A stretch of 64,000 nucleotides of DNA from Corylus avellana (GCF_901000735.1 NC_081551.1:9070101-9134100); one strand, 5' to 3'. Counted from the stretch's first letter, positions 1 through 11,031 are shown. The notes: generated by a model not told the origin, from the letters alone. Numbers and translations: made by a program.

Positions 1-71
1 TAACGTTTATATTTTCTCATCAAAGACAAAAAATTTCTAGAAAGAGGCCAAGAAGATGAGTGAATGATGTA

Positions 72-121
72 GGCGTGTACTGTAGCTGTAGCGTCAGGCG
101 TGTACTGTAGATGTAGCGTCA
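72..121. repeat. 25-bp tandem duplication
   Basis: Two adjacent 25-bp units (72-96 and 97-121) differ at one base and contain the motif TACTGTAG. The same motif recurs around 11590-11660 inside the solo LTR of the membrane gene, so this may be LTR-derived sequence. Confidence 0.8.
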
Positions 122-179
122 GGAGCTCTAGGGAATTTGCGTAATGATGTATAAGGCTTTAATGCTGTCTTTTTTTAAT

Positions 180-422
180 TTATTTTTTGAATTATTTTTA
201 AAATTTATAGTGGGCTTATTAATTGGGGTCTTATTAAATTGAGGCCTTAAATTTTGATAAAAAAAATTTTTAGGTCCTATTAAAAAAAATTTGGGCCTAA
301 TTTTTTTTGGTCCAAAATAAATATATATATTTTTTTTTAACTCAAAAAAATTTTTTTTTGGCCTTATTAAATTTGGGGCTCTAGGCGAGGGCCTAACTTG
401 CCTAGGGCCAGAGCCGGCCCTG
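180..422. mobile_element. 3' part of a hAT-type MITE
   Basis: The block ends in GAGCCGGCCCTG, the inverse of the CAGGGCCGGCTC terminus of the MITEs at 22973-23405 and 28878-29330. The AT-rich interior has the same style of phrases (gggcttatt, ggggctctaggcg). No matching 5' terminus or 8-bp duplication is visible upstream, so the left end is missing or lies before the window. Confidence 0.7.
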
Positions 423-496
423 ATTGTATGAATATATTACCCAAAGAACTGCCAAACCAGAAAATCAAGAAAAGAATAGTTCATATCTTTTTATTT

Positions 497-795
497 TTAG
501 TAGTATCCATGGCTAAACAAATTGGCATAATAAACACCAAATAGAGCACAAGCAAGGCTATTATTTTTCATGTACCGATACTCCAACAATAATTGATCCT
601 TTTCAAGACAACATCCGTCAAGCTTCACAAGATTTAAAAATTCTGGATTTCCTTGTTTCGATTTAGATGAGAACAAAATCCATGCTAAAATGGGATAAGT
701 CAAGTAAGAGTTTGTAGAAGTACCTTGTACACCAGACCAAACCCACCTTCTCCAACTTTGTTGGCATTTTGAAGGTAGAAGTACTTGTCTTCAAA
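497..795 (-). pseudogene. Leucine-rich-repeat receptor-like kinase fragment
   Basis: The minus strand encodes two recognisable pieces of a plant receptor kinase catalytic domain. About 725-765 gives the glycine-rich ATP loop (NKVGEGGFGLVYKV). The 497-703 frame gives the stretch between the lysine region and the hinge (NLVKLDGCCLEKDQLLLEY, then NNSLACALFG). These phrases are typical of subfamily VIII-2 LRR kinases, which pair a malectin-like ectodomain with this kinase. The invariant lysine and the alpha-C segment are missing: QGNPEFL joins directly to NLVKL where relatives have about a dozen more residues. Catalytic loop, activation loop and ectodomain are absent. This is a decayed fragment of an exon pair, not a working kinase. 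Confidence 0.8.
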
Positions 796-1517
796 TCTAG
801 CTTTTATTACAAAAAAAAAAAAAATGACTTCGTTTTGTTCAAGTCATTTATCAAAGGTTGCAAAACAGAAAACATCTCTTTTTCTTTCAAATGACAAGAA
901 TTTACGTCGTTACAGTAGAAATGATGTAAATCAGTTCACTCCGTTTTAAATAAATCAATTAAATTTTGACGTCATTTATTAAAGACATGAATCAAAAATA
1001 ATAATTTAAAGAAAAAAAAATTGGTTGCTAAAATTTTCTTAGACGTGGAGATCCTAGGTATATAGATTTACGACGTGGAGGTGGAGATCCTCTCAGGGAG
1101 AAGGCATTGGAAGAGATAAGAGGAGGTTGAGAGAGAATCAGGGAGAGTGAGGAAGAGTAAATTGGGGAAGAGTGTCACGCAATATTTAATGACAATTTTT
1201 TTTTGTTTTTTTGAAATAAAGCGTGATTTCAAATGTAATGTATAATCTTTTAGTTATGGCTTTCATCTTTTACCTTCAGATAGGATCGTTCAGAACATTA
1301 TGTTCTGTGATTATAAGAATTTTAATGCTCTTGATTTCTCTATTAATGAGACAAGAATAGTTTTCCTTAAAAAAAAAAAAAAAAAAATGTAAACACGGGT
1401 GATACATTGAAAGAGTAAATTGTGCAATTAATGTCACATAAATAAATCTAAAGTGTCATTCATGGGAAGAATAAAGGATGTAAGTATTTGTTCTTGACTT
1501 GTTTAATTAAAAAGGAT
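796..1517. other. No gene seen, AT-rich
   Basis: Only A-runs and low-complexity sequence are visible. A purine-rich stretch (1080-1160) and an A-run at 1370-1387 are the only notable compositions. Confidence 0.6.
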
Positions 1518-1560
1518 GCAAATAATATTTTATTAAATTTATTTATAAAATATTATTTGC
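1518..1560. repeat. 16-bp perfect inverted repeat
   Basis: GCAAATAATATTTTAT at 1518-1533 is the exact inverse of 1545-1560, with an 11-base loop. It would fold into an AT-rich hairpin and could be a tiny foldback element. Confidence 0.85.
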
Positions 1561-1674
1561 GTTCGTTGCGTTAAACGACATAATAAATTTTTCCTAATTT
1601 ACGTCTTTTTAAAAGAAATGATTTCTTGTATTACTAAATTAGTGTCCTTTACATTAAAATACCAACTTTTTTCT

Positions 1675-1860
1675 TTGGGTAAAGTCCACATACCCTCCTC
1701 AAACTACCACCCAATTAACAATGTCCCTCCCAAACTTTCAATTGTGACAATGTCTCCTCCAAACTACTAAAACATTGTTAATGTCCCCCTAAGGCTAGCA
1801 ATAAGACAAAAATGCCCCTATAAATTTCTCAATAAGACAAAAATATCCCTATAAATTTTT
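1675..1860. mobile_element. Terminal arm of a Mutator-like nonautonomous element
   Basis: The pyrimidine-rich phrases (taaagtccacataccctcctcaa split by actaccac, then caatgtccctcc) resemble arms at 13734-13835 and 60690-60880 and the long terminal repeats at 52238-53005. The partner arm is not visible. Very AT-rich sequence follows to the gap at 2237. Confidence 0.45.
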
Positions 1861-2236
1861 TTTTAAAAAAATTGATTTTTTAAAAAAGACGAAAAATTTT
1901 AATTTAAAAACAATTTTTTTAAACAAAAATTTTTATTTTTTTTTTTAAACGGAAATTTTTATTTTTTTAAAAAACTATTTTATTTATTTAGTTTTAAAAA
2001 ACAAAAAATTTCATTTTATTAAGCAAAAATTTCATTTTTTTAAACGTAAATTTTTATTTAAATAAAATTATAAAACAAAAATTAAAAAAACCGAAAATTT
2101 TCAATTTTTATATATAAAAAAAAATCGAAATTTTTTTAAAATTTTTTTCTTATAAAATTGATTTTAAAAAAGAAAAAAATGGGCCAAGTTTGGATTTTTT
2201 TTTTTTTTTTTGGTTAGTTTTAGGTTTTTTCTAGAA

Positions 2237-2448
2237 NNNNNNNNNNNNNNNNNNNNNNNNNNNNNNNNNNNNNNNNNNNNNNNNNNNNNNNNNNNNNNNN
2301 NNNNNNNNNNNNNNNNNNNNNNNNNNNNNNNNNNNNNNNNNNNNNNNNNNNNNNNNNNNNNNNNNNNNNNNNNNNNNNNNNNNNNNNNNNNNNNNNNNNN
2401 NNNNNNNNNNNNNNNNNNNNNNNNNNNNNNNNNNNNNNNNNNNNNNNN
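2237..2448. other. Assembly gap (212 N)
   Basis: Unbroken N run bordered by homopolymer T and A tracts. Reading frames that cross it are artefacts. Confidence 0.99.
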
Positions 2449-3082
2449 AAAAAAAAAAAAAAAAACATACTTGACACAATTTTGCAACAAATATTGCTAA
2501 TGAGCCTACACTTGACAATATATTAGTTATCTGAATTTAATTATGCACGCCTGCATACATTTCTCTAGCAAGCGAAGTGTAATGCTCAAATGAAATCAAT
2601 TAATTAGTAATTGACTTCATGGTTTGCCTTCTAACCTTATTCCACAAAGAACACGACTGACGGATCTCATACTCTCTGAAGAGAGTCTGTAGCGAAGACT
2701 TTTGACTAAAAGGCAAAGATAACAATAATTTAAATCTACAATCACAATAACCAGAGTAAATTCAAACCATCATAACATTTATTAACTCCCTAAATGTTTC
2801 AGTCAGAGATTAGTCATCCAAAATATAATACAAATCATATCAAATTGTTCTAAGCATAATTAAAGCCTACATTTAACCAAATACAACATAAAAACTATCT
2901 TGATCATATTCTGTCGGGTAGCTCCACCAGCGTCCCACATGGACTTGAGCCAGTCATGGTTCAAGTCCTCAAAAATAACTTTGATGAAAAACCTCACCAC
3001 CACCAAAAGATTCCCCGGGTCCATCTTTGGCTAGAGTAACTAAAACAGCACAAATATACATATGGAGGGAAATGAATACTAG
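2449..3082. other. No gene seen
   Basis: AT-rich sequence with no recognisable coding pattern. The 2900-3060 part (CCCCGGGTCC, cctcaccacc) looks like degraded LTR sequence. Confidence 0.5.
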
Positions 3083-3625
3083 AGTAAATAAGACAAATTA
3101 GTGAGTAAAAATGTATATGACGTACACGTCACTAGATGGTGAATTCAGTTGTTTATAAACTACATGTAGCATTATGGGGTGACAATTTACCGTATGATCA
3201 AGGATGCAATATAGATATAGTATATGTTATAATATGAGGATCATGTCATTGTTGAAATTGTATGGTCTACCTAAGTTATTACTTATTCTCAACAGGTTTG
3301 GCGCTATCTCGAGGGACTTGTAATACAATACTGGTGACCAGCTATTGTAGGCTATCGTCTATAGCACTAATAGTCCAATCGAGTAGGACCTCAGGTGGCC
3401 CACACTACTAATGAAGTACATCCTATAGTGACCTGTCAATCAAACTTGGTTACGCCGGTCACGAACTGTTGAATCCATGGCCCATATAAATACGCACACA
3501 CATTTTGACTATAGAGTTAACTTGAATAATAAGTCCATGATCGTTATCCCGCATATACTGATGTACCATGTCATATGATGCAATTAGTCTTATCCATCAT
3601 TTACATGTATGCTCTTACAAATCTC
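3083..3625. repeat. Dispersed repeat, copy A
   Basis: This stretch is alignable along its length to 7008-7519. Shared blocks include gtgagtaaaaat, cttgtaatacaat, gtagtgacctg and catatgatgcaattagtct. The copies are old and clearly diverged. The layout suggests part of an LTR retrotransposon, but no termini were found. Confidence 0.75.
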
Positions 3626-3829
3626 AACATGTTTAATTGACACACATTTTCACAAAATATAGTTCATAGTAATTCAAAATGTATTTCAGAGTTATGAAAA
3701 TTCATGTTTGGTACACATAAAGTAATCGTTAAATGTAGGAAAAATAATAACTAGTATTCATATGAGTTTATATTCACTTGGCTCATATCGCTCTCCATCA
3801 AACTCTTCTGAAGTTTCCACACCCTCGTA

Positions 3830-5190
3830 ATCGGTGAAAAGGCCAAACATCAGATTTAGATCCAAGCTAAAACAAGTTCTAGAGCTAAATATATTCAAAA
3901 TAAACTTCTTGCCTGACCATCAAAAGTTTGAACGGAGAAGCTTGAATGTTTGGCCTCGGCATCAAACGTTCGGCAAGCAAGGTTTGAACAATGGGTGTTG
4001 GGCTGAAAACCCATTTTGAACCAAACAATCACCAAACCTACTTCTAAGCAAGTTCAAAGGCCTTAATAAGATTCTTAACAGATTCCTAGCTCCAAATAAC
4101 ATCTCCATGCAGAAGAAAGTACGTCTAACACTATTAAAATGTTAACCCATGCTTAAATCAAGATTAAACCCAATAATATAACTACAGGCTTAAAACATAC
4201 AATCTGGATTGTGAAAAGCACTCAACCAGCGTAATAAACCCTACGATTTTATTAGGGTTTCCAGGATTTATAAGAGTATTCCTAAGCCTATAAATGACCT
4301 CTAAGCCTCACAATTCAATATACAATCTTGGGGAATGAGAAGAGAATTTGGAGGCTACTTCTAGGAGCAATTTTAGGTTCTTTCTTTCCCTTTTCTTTTT
4401 AGTTTTATTTTAATTACGTGTAACTAAACTCTCAAGTAGGGATAGATTGAAGCTATAATTATGTTTCTTTAATATTTCAATATTGGCGTCTTTGTTATAA
4501 TTATATTGTGATGCTTAACTTGATTAATTCATGTTTTATTGAATTCATCATATGTGTGTGATTGGCCATTATATACATGTGGTATGGATTAGTTATTTAA
4601 GTCAAATTGGATGATCGAGTCCTAGGCTTAATAGAGTGACAAAAGAATCTCCTCACGGGTTCTTAGGTTAATCAACATGGAAAACCAGGGGTATACACCT
4701 ATGCCCTAGGCTTCATATGTTTGTCGATTTTCATAAATTTATTCTTTCTTAAACAACAACTTAGTATACACCCATGCTAAATCATTTACGAAAGAAAAGA
4801 GTTAGAGTATATACACATGCCTAATTCATTGCTTAGGAAAATCTATAGCTTAAGGAGTATACATCCATACCTAATTCATTGCTTAGGAAAATCTATAGCT
4901 TAAGGAGTATACACGCATGCCCGTAGGTTGACAAACTTTAAGTATTCATAATATAATTGAAACATTGACACATTGTTATATTATTTGAGCATGATTAATG
5001 ATGGATATCAAAATCCTATCTTTATCTTTATTAACTCAAAAATCAATCTTTGTTTTAATTACGGAATTTATTTTAAGCATAATTTACGGCAATCCTCGTG
5101 AAAATGATCTCGTACTTGCACCCTATACTACTATTTTGATATTGTGCACTTGCGAGTAAAACGTAGCAACTATTATTTATTAATTTAGAT
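3830..5190 (+). mobile_element. Degenerate LTR-like remnant
   Basis: The 3' part (about 5095-5165) has the phrase order of Athila-type LTR ends in this window (ctcgtacttgcac, then gtgcacttgcgagt), as at 40290-40350. A TATA-like cctataaatg lies near 4288. The 5' limit is uncertain. No internal retrotransposon genes adjoin it, so it is probably a solo or truncated LTR. Confidence 0.5.
4821..4920. repeat. 50-bp tandem duplication
   Basis: Units 4821-4870 and 4871-4920 are nearly identical and sit within the LTR-like remnant. The phrase gtatacac recurs through 4690-4920. Confidence 0.85.
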
Positions 5191-5672
5191 AGTATTTGTT
5201 GCAACGCATTCTCCAAGTCATCTTCATTTATGTCTTTCATTTATCTCTAATCGACTTTGAAACATGTTACGTTGATAATGTTTATGTCGGTACTCGATCC
5301 AAGCCTTTGAAGTCTGCTACTACCTAAGTTTTTCAATATTCGAGGTGTTAAATCAGAGCCCAGAATTTAGTGATTTTGGAGGTTTAATTTCCCCATTGAT
5401 TCTTAGAAAAGCACAGTGATTAAGGCATCTGAAGTTATCACTGCATCTTTACCAGTGTTTAACTGATTTAAACGAGGTTTTGGTGCTCCAAGGGAGCAAA
5501 AAAATTCTGTATTTGTTGCATTCTTGTCAAAGCCACGGATTTGCGTTTGTCCATGCACCCTGAACATCAGTGACGCTAAAGCAGATTGCGTGGCCAATTT
5601 TTGCATTAGCGACAAGGAAGTCTACAGCCACGCATAGGATATTAAGCTGAGCAAATTGATTTGTTTGTTTGT
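5191..5672. other. No recognised gene; one short ORF
   Basis: A 70-codon minus-strand ORF (5403-5615) resembles no family I can name. It has no clear promoter or splice context. Confidence 0.4.
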
Positions 5673-5723
5673 GTCCCACACCAGAAGTGTGAGACAAGAA
5701 CGGCGCAGAAGCATGCTATAAAA
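5673..5723 (+). promoter_or_regulatory. Plant snRNA promoter: USE plus TATA box
   Basis: GTCCCACACC at 5673-5682 matches most of the plant upstream sequence element RTCCCACATCG. TATAAAA lies at 5717-5723. About 34 bp separate them and the TATA box starts 32 bp before the snRNA start. This is the spacing known for Pol II-transcribed plant snRNAs; Pol III types are about 10 bp closer. Confidence 0.8.
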
Positions 5724-5748
5724 TGAGAAGCAAGCCACATAACAATTC

Positions 5749-5860
5749 ATACCTTTCTCGGCCTTTTGGCAAAGATAGCCGTTGAATATCTTCTACGTGG
5801 TCCATTGGATCTCATGATATTAAACTAATTTCTTTTGGGGGCCCCTTGGTGCCGAAACTA
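5749..5860 (+). ncRNA. U2 snRNA-like gene or pseudogene lacking the branch-site region
   Basis: The start, ATACCTTTCTCGGCCTTTTG, is the conserved U2 5' end (stem-loop I) with one change shortly after (GGCAAAGAT for GGCTAAGAT). The region that pairs with the intron branch point (GTAGTA) and the following stem-loop IIa part are replaced by a short unrelated stretch. Recognisable U2 resumes at catgatattaaactaattt, the region before and including the Sm-site area. Full U2 is about 190-196 nt. Without GTAGTA this RNA could not recognise branch points normally. The promoter looks intact, so a truncated transcript is possible. It may equally be a decayed copy. Confidence 0.8.
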
Positions 5861-5883
5861 AGGGGGTGGCCTAATATGGTCAT

Positions 5884-6110
5884 TTATGTTAGGTGTGAAA
5901 TTTTAATTGGTCTATGTGGCAGTGACATAGATGGTTTGGTCATCTCCAAATGGCCAAGGAGTGACACCTAATATATATATATATTTTTTAAATATATATA
6001 TTTTTAATTTGTTTTTAAAATAAAAAATAAAAAATTTAATTAGGTAGTCACGTGATGACATGGTTACTTATGTTAGGTGTCGAATTTTAATTGGTCCATG
6101 TGGCAGTGAC
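5884..6110. repeat. Pair of 43-bp direct repeats
   Basis: 5884-5926 and 6068-6110 share TTAGGTGT, aattttaattggtc and atgtggcagtgac with few differences. They flank an AT-rich spacer. No gene is visible to about 7000. Confidence 0.75.
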
Positions 6111-7007
6111 GTGGATTTCTGTTAAGTCAACTAACGGTCAATAGATGGAAGAACCAAATTGATTTTTATCAAAATCGCAAGTATCTCCTGTGATACAAAT
6201 CAAAACCTAGGAGGAAAAAAATAAAGTGTTAAAACCCTAAGGGATTTTTTAGTATTTAACCCTTTTTATTATGAGTGGCAATTATTGTTTGCGTATTAAG
6301 TTCAGGTCGTGTTGAGGTGTTGCCATTTAATTAAATTGGCTTGCGGATCCTGTAAAAAATAATTAGCCATTATGTAGCATGTTGGGTTGTCAATATATTG
6401 CTATCCGACAATATTGATCAACTATAACCTGATCTATTAATTAAACAAGTTAGACTCTTCAACCCTAATCTTTTTATTTCATGTAAAAAATTATTAGATC
6501 TAATTTTTATAAATTAAGTTGAAAAAAGTTCCAGCAATCCAATTTATAAGAAATTTTTGTCCCCTTAAAAGTGCTCATGCCCATTTCTGCTTTTAAATTT
6601 TTTGAAAATTTGTAAAAAAAAAAAAAAAAAAAAAAAGTTATGGTGCTTGATCAAATCTAACCCCAATTCTACGAAAAATGACAGAAAACCACATCGAAAA
6701 TGAGCGAGCAAGAACGAGCATACACCTAGTATTGGGCCCTTGGGTTCAATGGTTCTATACCGTTTCATTCACTCTACGTTTTGCTTCGGTGGACCTTCAA
6801 AAGAATTCATTACATATGTAGCAAATGGACTGGGCTTTAAGACCCAAAATTCTACGGCTCAACTAAGATTTGTCAAACGAGGGGATTTTAGAATTTGGGT
6901 CTTCTATACTCTATAGAAGTAAGGGCTGAGCTGAGCATTGCGCACAAGCTTAGACGATGCCATTTTGTTGACAGCGTTAATACGACAGAACTATGAGCAA
7001 GGGTAAG
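6111..7007. other. No gene seen
   Basis: AT-rich sequence with a long A-run at about 6614-6636. No coding pattern is recognised. Confidence 0.6.
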
Positions 7008-7519
7008 TCTAAAGACTTAGTGAGTAAAAATATACATGATACTTATGTCATTTAATGGTGAACTCCATTTAATAAATTATGCAGCATTTTAGCGTGACAG
7101 TTATTCATGAATGCAGTATAGATGTAGTACGTGTTATAATCATGTGAATCAATGATAGTTCATTCTCAGCAGGGTTGGCGTTGTTTCGAGAGACCTGTAA
7201 TACAATGTTGGTGCCTTTACTATTGTACGATATCGTCAATAACATTAGTAACCTGATAGAGTTCGATCTTGGGTGGTCCATGCTACTAATGATGTACGTC
7301 CTGTAGTGACCTGCCAATTAAGGTTACGCTAGTCACGAAATAATCATTAGATCCAAGGCCCTTATATCACATCCACACACATGTTTAACCATAGAGTTAA
7401 CATGTATAGTAAGCTCATGGCTATTATCCCACATGTACCAGTGTATCAAGTCATATGATGCAATTAGTCTTGTCCATATTTTACATGCATGCTCTTCCAA
7501 TCTCATAATGTTCGTTATC
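7008..7519. repeat. Dispersed repeat, copy B
   Basis: Diverged second copy of 3083-3625 in the same orientation, ending at the gap. See copy A for shared blocks. Confidence 0.75.
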
Positions 7520-7619
7520 NNNNNNNNNNNNNNNNNNNNNNNNNNNNNNNNNNNNNNNNNNNNNNNNNNNNNNNNNNNNNNNNNNNNNNNNNNNNNNNNN
7601 NNNNNNNNNNNNNNNNNNN
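7520..7619. other. Assembly gap (100 N)
   Basis: Exactly 100 N, usual for a gap of unknown size. The related copy at 8797-8840 suggests it hides a TA/TG microsatellite. Confidence 0.99.
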
Positions 7620-7987
7620 TGTGTTCAACAAACAATCAAACTATTTACATTAGAGATAGTTGCTCAATCCAAGTCATCATCAGCATTATGACCGAACAAC
7701 TGTTTCGCACTACCTACGAATGATAAAACAAATAATCAGCAAACAATATGATAGAATCTTATCAAGTCCTAGCTTCCTTTAGTATTTCCGATTAGTAGTA
7801 CATAATTTTATAAGGTTTAGCATTAAATATATAAATATTTAAGTTTAGTTGGAATGTCTTCGTACAAACTATATCAATTGTTATTAAGTTTAGGGATAAA
7901 TGCATTTTGGTCCTTTGTGGTTCAGGGATTGGACAAATAGCTTTTTGAGTTTTAGGATAAGCAAAAACAACACAAACAAACCGGTCA
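7620..7987. repeat. Direct repeat beside gaps, copy 1
   Basis: Nearly identical to 8836-9203 at a constant offset of 1216. By eye only a few bases differ (agttgctc/agtagctc, ggacaaatag/ggacacatag). Both copies begin at a gap or microsatellite, which suggests misassembly or a very recent duplication. Confidence 0.9.
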
Positions 7988-8497
7988 TTGCCACTAAAAA
8001 GGTTGACAAAATTTATTAATCTGCAACATCTACACCAATCATACACAGAATTCATTAATCCGTTAAAAGAAGTTGACAAAACGCTTGCGCACACACACCC
8101 AGTTGGAGTGGCCGTATCAACCCCAATTGGGGAGAAAGAGGTGGGGAGAATGGGAGGGGGAGTTCTATTTGGGAGTAGCCGAACTATCCCACGGCTTTTG
8201 GGGGTGGCCAAACGAACCTCTTCTATTTGGCCAAAGGGAATAACGACCACTCCTCTATTCGGCCGCTCCAATTTGTTAAGTGACATCGGTGCACTATGAA
8301 CGATGCTGATGTGAGATATTAACCAATTTTATCAATTTTTTAATGGTAAAGACCAATTTATATGGTGTTGTTTATTTTTATTTTTATTTATTTATTTATT
8401 TTTTGGTTCTTATTCTATAAAACTATTAATCAATTTCTAAAACTCAAAAACTAATCTATCAAAACTTCATACCACATGGAAAAAATACATTTATCTC
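7893..8497. mobile_element. 605-bp Mutator-like element with 9-bp target duplication
   Basis: TTAAGTTTA occurs at 7884-7892 and 8498-8506, a perfect 9-bp duplication. Inside it, GGGATAAATGCATTTTGG (left) matches the inverse of the right end (GAGATAAATGTATTTT). Similarity continues for about 70 bp (ctttttgagtttta). Nine-bp duplications with long terminal repeats are the signature of Mutator-like elements. The core (8090-8290) is clearly more GC-rich than its surroundings and could be captured host sequence. I do not recognise its source. Confidence 0.8.
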
Positions 8498-8776
8498 TTA
8501 AGTTTAATAACATACTAGCTAAAATCATATTCAATGATTGTACTTAATAGGTTTGATTCACGTACATGTGCTTCTACTACTTGAAAGAAGATTGTTTAGA
8601 ATTCGATCACCACCATTCACCATGAAGATCTATGTGTTGTGGACGTCCCTGCAAAGTTTTAGCTCAATCGGACCATAGACGATCGTCCATTTAAATTGTT
8701 GATCAAAGACTGACGGAAATCCATGTTCTAGTTTGGACTTCTCAGGAAGCAAGTCAGAGGTGACCGTGTGCTATCC

Positions 8777-8796
8777 NNNNNNNNNNNNNNNNNNNN
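8777..8796. other. Assembly gap (20 N)
   Basis: Short N run joined directly to a TA/TG microsatellite. Confidence 0.99.

Positions 8797-8840
<44 letters not shown>
8797..8840. repeat. (TA)n(TG)n microsatellite
   Basis: Uninterrupted alternating AT followed by GT at the start of repeat copy 2. Confidence 0.95.
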
Positions 8841-8841
<1 letters not shown>

Positions 8842-9203
8842 CAACAAACAATCAAACTATTTACATTAGAGATAGTAGCTCAATCCAAGTCATCATCAGC
8901 ATTATGACCGAACAACTGTTTCGCACTACCTACGAATGATAAAACAAATAATCAGCAAACAATATGATAGAATCTTATCAAGTCCTAGCTTCCTTTAGTA
9001 TTTCCGATTAGTAGTACATAATTTTATAAGGTTTAGCATTAAATATATAAATATTTAAGTTTAGTTGGAATGTCTTCGTACAAACTATATCAATTGTTAT
9101 TAAGTTTAGGGATAAATGCATTTTGGTCCTTTGTGGTTCAGGGATTGGACACATAGCTTTTTGAGTTTTAGGATAAGCAAAAACAACACAAACAATCCGG
9201 TCA
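8836..9203. repeat. Direct repeat beside gaps, copy 2
   Basis: Copy of 7620-7987, including the left end of the Mutator-like element. It breaks off after CCGGTCA, where the sequence switches abruptly to TTCGAACG-type LTR sequence. The sequence before the gap (8730-8776) already looks like that same LTR, so this copy appears to interrupt it. Confidence 0.85.
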
Positions 9204-10525
9204 GAGCCCGTTCGAACGACCATCTTAGAAAGCAGGTCAGTGTTGACCGTTCGCTACACCGTTCGAAGCCTGATCGAACGCTCTTCTCTGAAAGCAGGTC
9301 AGTGTTGACCATTCGCTAGCCGTTTGAAAACTCTATCAGAAGTTCAAAGAATTATACTCATCTCTCAGAAGCGACCGTGCGCTTCACGTTCGGAATCCGT
9401 TCGAACGATCAGCTTGAAAACACCTATCTCACAGAAGCGACTATGAGCTTCCCGTTCGGAAGCCATTCGAACGACAGTCAACTAGGGTTTAAGTTGACTT
9501 CATAAGTTTCCCGTTCGCGTCCACTGTAGGCAACCATTCGAACGGTTAGTCGCCAGATAGCCCGAAATCCTGGAAACGTTCCACTTTGCGGATTTTTTGG
9601 AAAGCATGTTAGCTTGTTTTCAGGTTGTTCCCTTGTGTCGTTCGAATGCTAGGTTCACCGTTCGAACAATGAGTTGCAGGAATCCAGGAAGTTTATTAGC
9701 CAATGAGAAGATTCCACGTGGCACAAGTCTTCAGAAATGCATCGCCATGCGCATCCAGTTCACTCCTTTTCGAATGCTGCCCGACAGGAAATCCACTTTC
9801 CAGGAAACACGGACTAGACTGTCTGCTGTCGGATGCACATTCTATCGTGCGATGCTACACTGTTCGAACGCCCATCAGCCGTTCAAACGCTCGTCACCTG
9901 AAATGATATTTTAGGGCTGACATGGCATGTTCTCTTGAGCCTATAAATAGAGGACCTACCCATTCGTTTTCATCAAGCAAAATACAGAGTGTGTAAGCTC
10001 ATCTTGAGAGAAAAGCCTTAGTGCTTAAATTTGCTTATTGTGTGCTAAAAGAGTTCATTTGTTATGTGCCTTTGAGCCATACTCTCTTAGAGTAATTGTT
10101 GAAGTTGTTTTCAACAAGTGTTGTATTTGTTTTATTAGTTACTTGGGTTGATGTAGCTTGTTAGAGGTTCTAACAAGGAAAATTGGTAAAAGGAAGTTTG
10201 GAGGTTTCGGGAGGACTATCGCGGTAGCCAGGCAAGTGGGTCGCTTGTCTAGACGAGTTCGTGTCAACTTGACCAAAGTTTTGTAAGTGTGAACAACTTG
10301 TATTTCCTCCTCCTTTTATAGTGAAATGATTTTCTAGGTCCGTTGTCCGGGAGTGGTTTTTCCAAGAGGTTCTTGGTTTCCACTTCGTCACCAAAATAAT
10401 TGTGTCATATGCTTTTCTTGCTTTACATATATTTTGGTGAATGTGTTTATTACATTAGATTTTTAATTCCGCACTATTTGCTTGCAACACCTATTCAACC
10501 CCTCTTCTAGGTGTATTTGGGGGTC
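9204..10525 (+). mobile_element. LTR (solo or truncated) with TTCGAACG clusters
   Basis: CGTTCGAACG (9209-9218) and close variants recur through about 9250, 9400, 9465, 9535, 9660 and 9860. A strong core promoter follows (ctataaatagaggacc, about 9941). The 3' part has the U5 phrase of many plant LTRs (acacctattcaacccctcttctaggtg, split here by form only, at about 10488-10515). No retroelement genes follow, so this is a solo LTR or lone end. Sequence at 8530-8776 probably belongs to its 5' part. Copia or gypsy origin is not decided. Confidence 0.65.
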
Positions 10526-11031
10526 TTTACATATTTTCAGAAAAGAAAAAAACACTAAAACAACAACCATATATGTCCAAAAGTATTTCTGTTATTAAAC
10601 AAAATTCTAAACGAGACAGTCACACACATGACATAACACTCAAAACAATTTTACATTACATGAATGAAAGACAAAAAGACAAACGAAAAGGAATCCTAAC
10701 TCCTGGTACAAGATGTTTAATTTAGTTTAAAGAAGGATTTTTTTTTTCTTGGTACATCTAGTGGTGTACATGCTGTCATATCATTTAATTTTTTTAAAAA
10801 ATATGCTAACATTGACTTTATTCACACCGATAAATGCAATAACTTTAAATTCTGACCATAAAATGAAATTATTCATTTAATTTGCAAAATGGTTACCAAA
10901 CTTCTTCCGTGCCTCGTATCATTTAGGGGTACCCTTTTCTTTCCCTTCTATTTTTATTAATAATTGAATTTTAAGGGCTGATCATTTTCTTAAATATTTT
11001 TTTAGTTATTGAAATAACGACCAGTAACAAT
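10526..11031. other. Intergenic, upstream of the membrane gene
   Basis: No coding pattern. AT-rich promoter-proximal sequence leads to a TATA box at 11032. Confidence 0.55.

Noticed and set aside
2164..2518. Open frames across the first gap
   Set aside because: They consist of N and homopolymer runs.
5403..5615. 70-codon minus-strand frame as a gene
   Set aside because: No recognisable motif, no promoter and short length; mentioned only as an open stretch.
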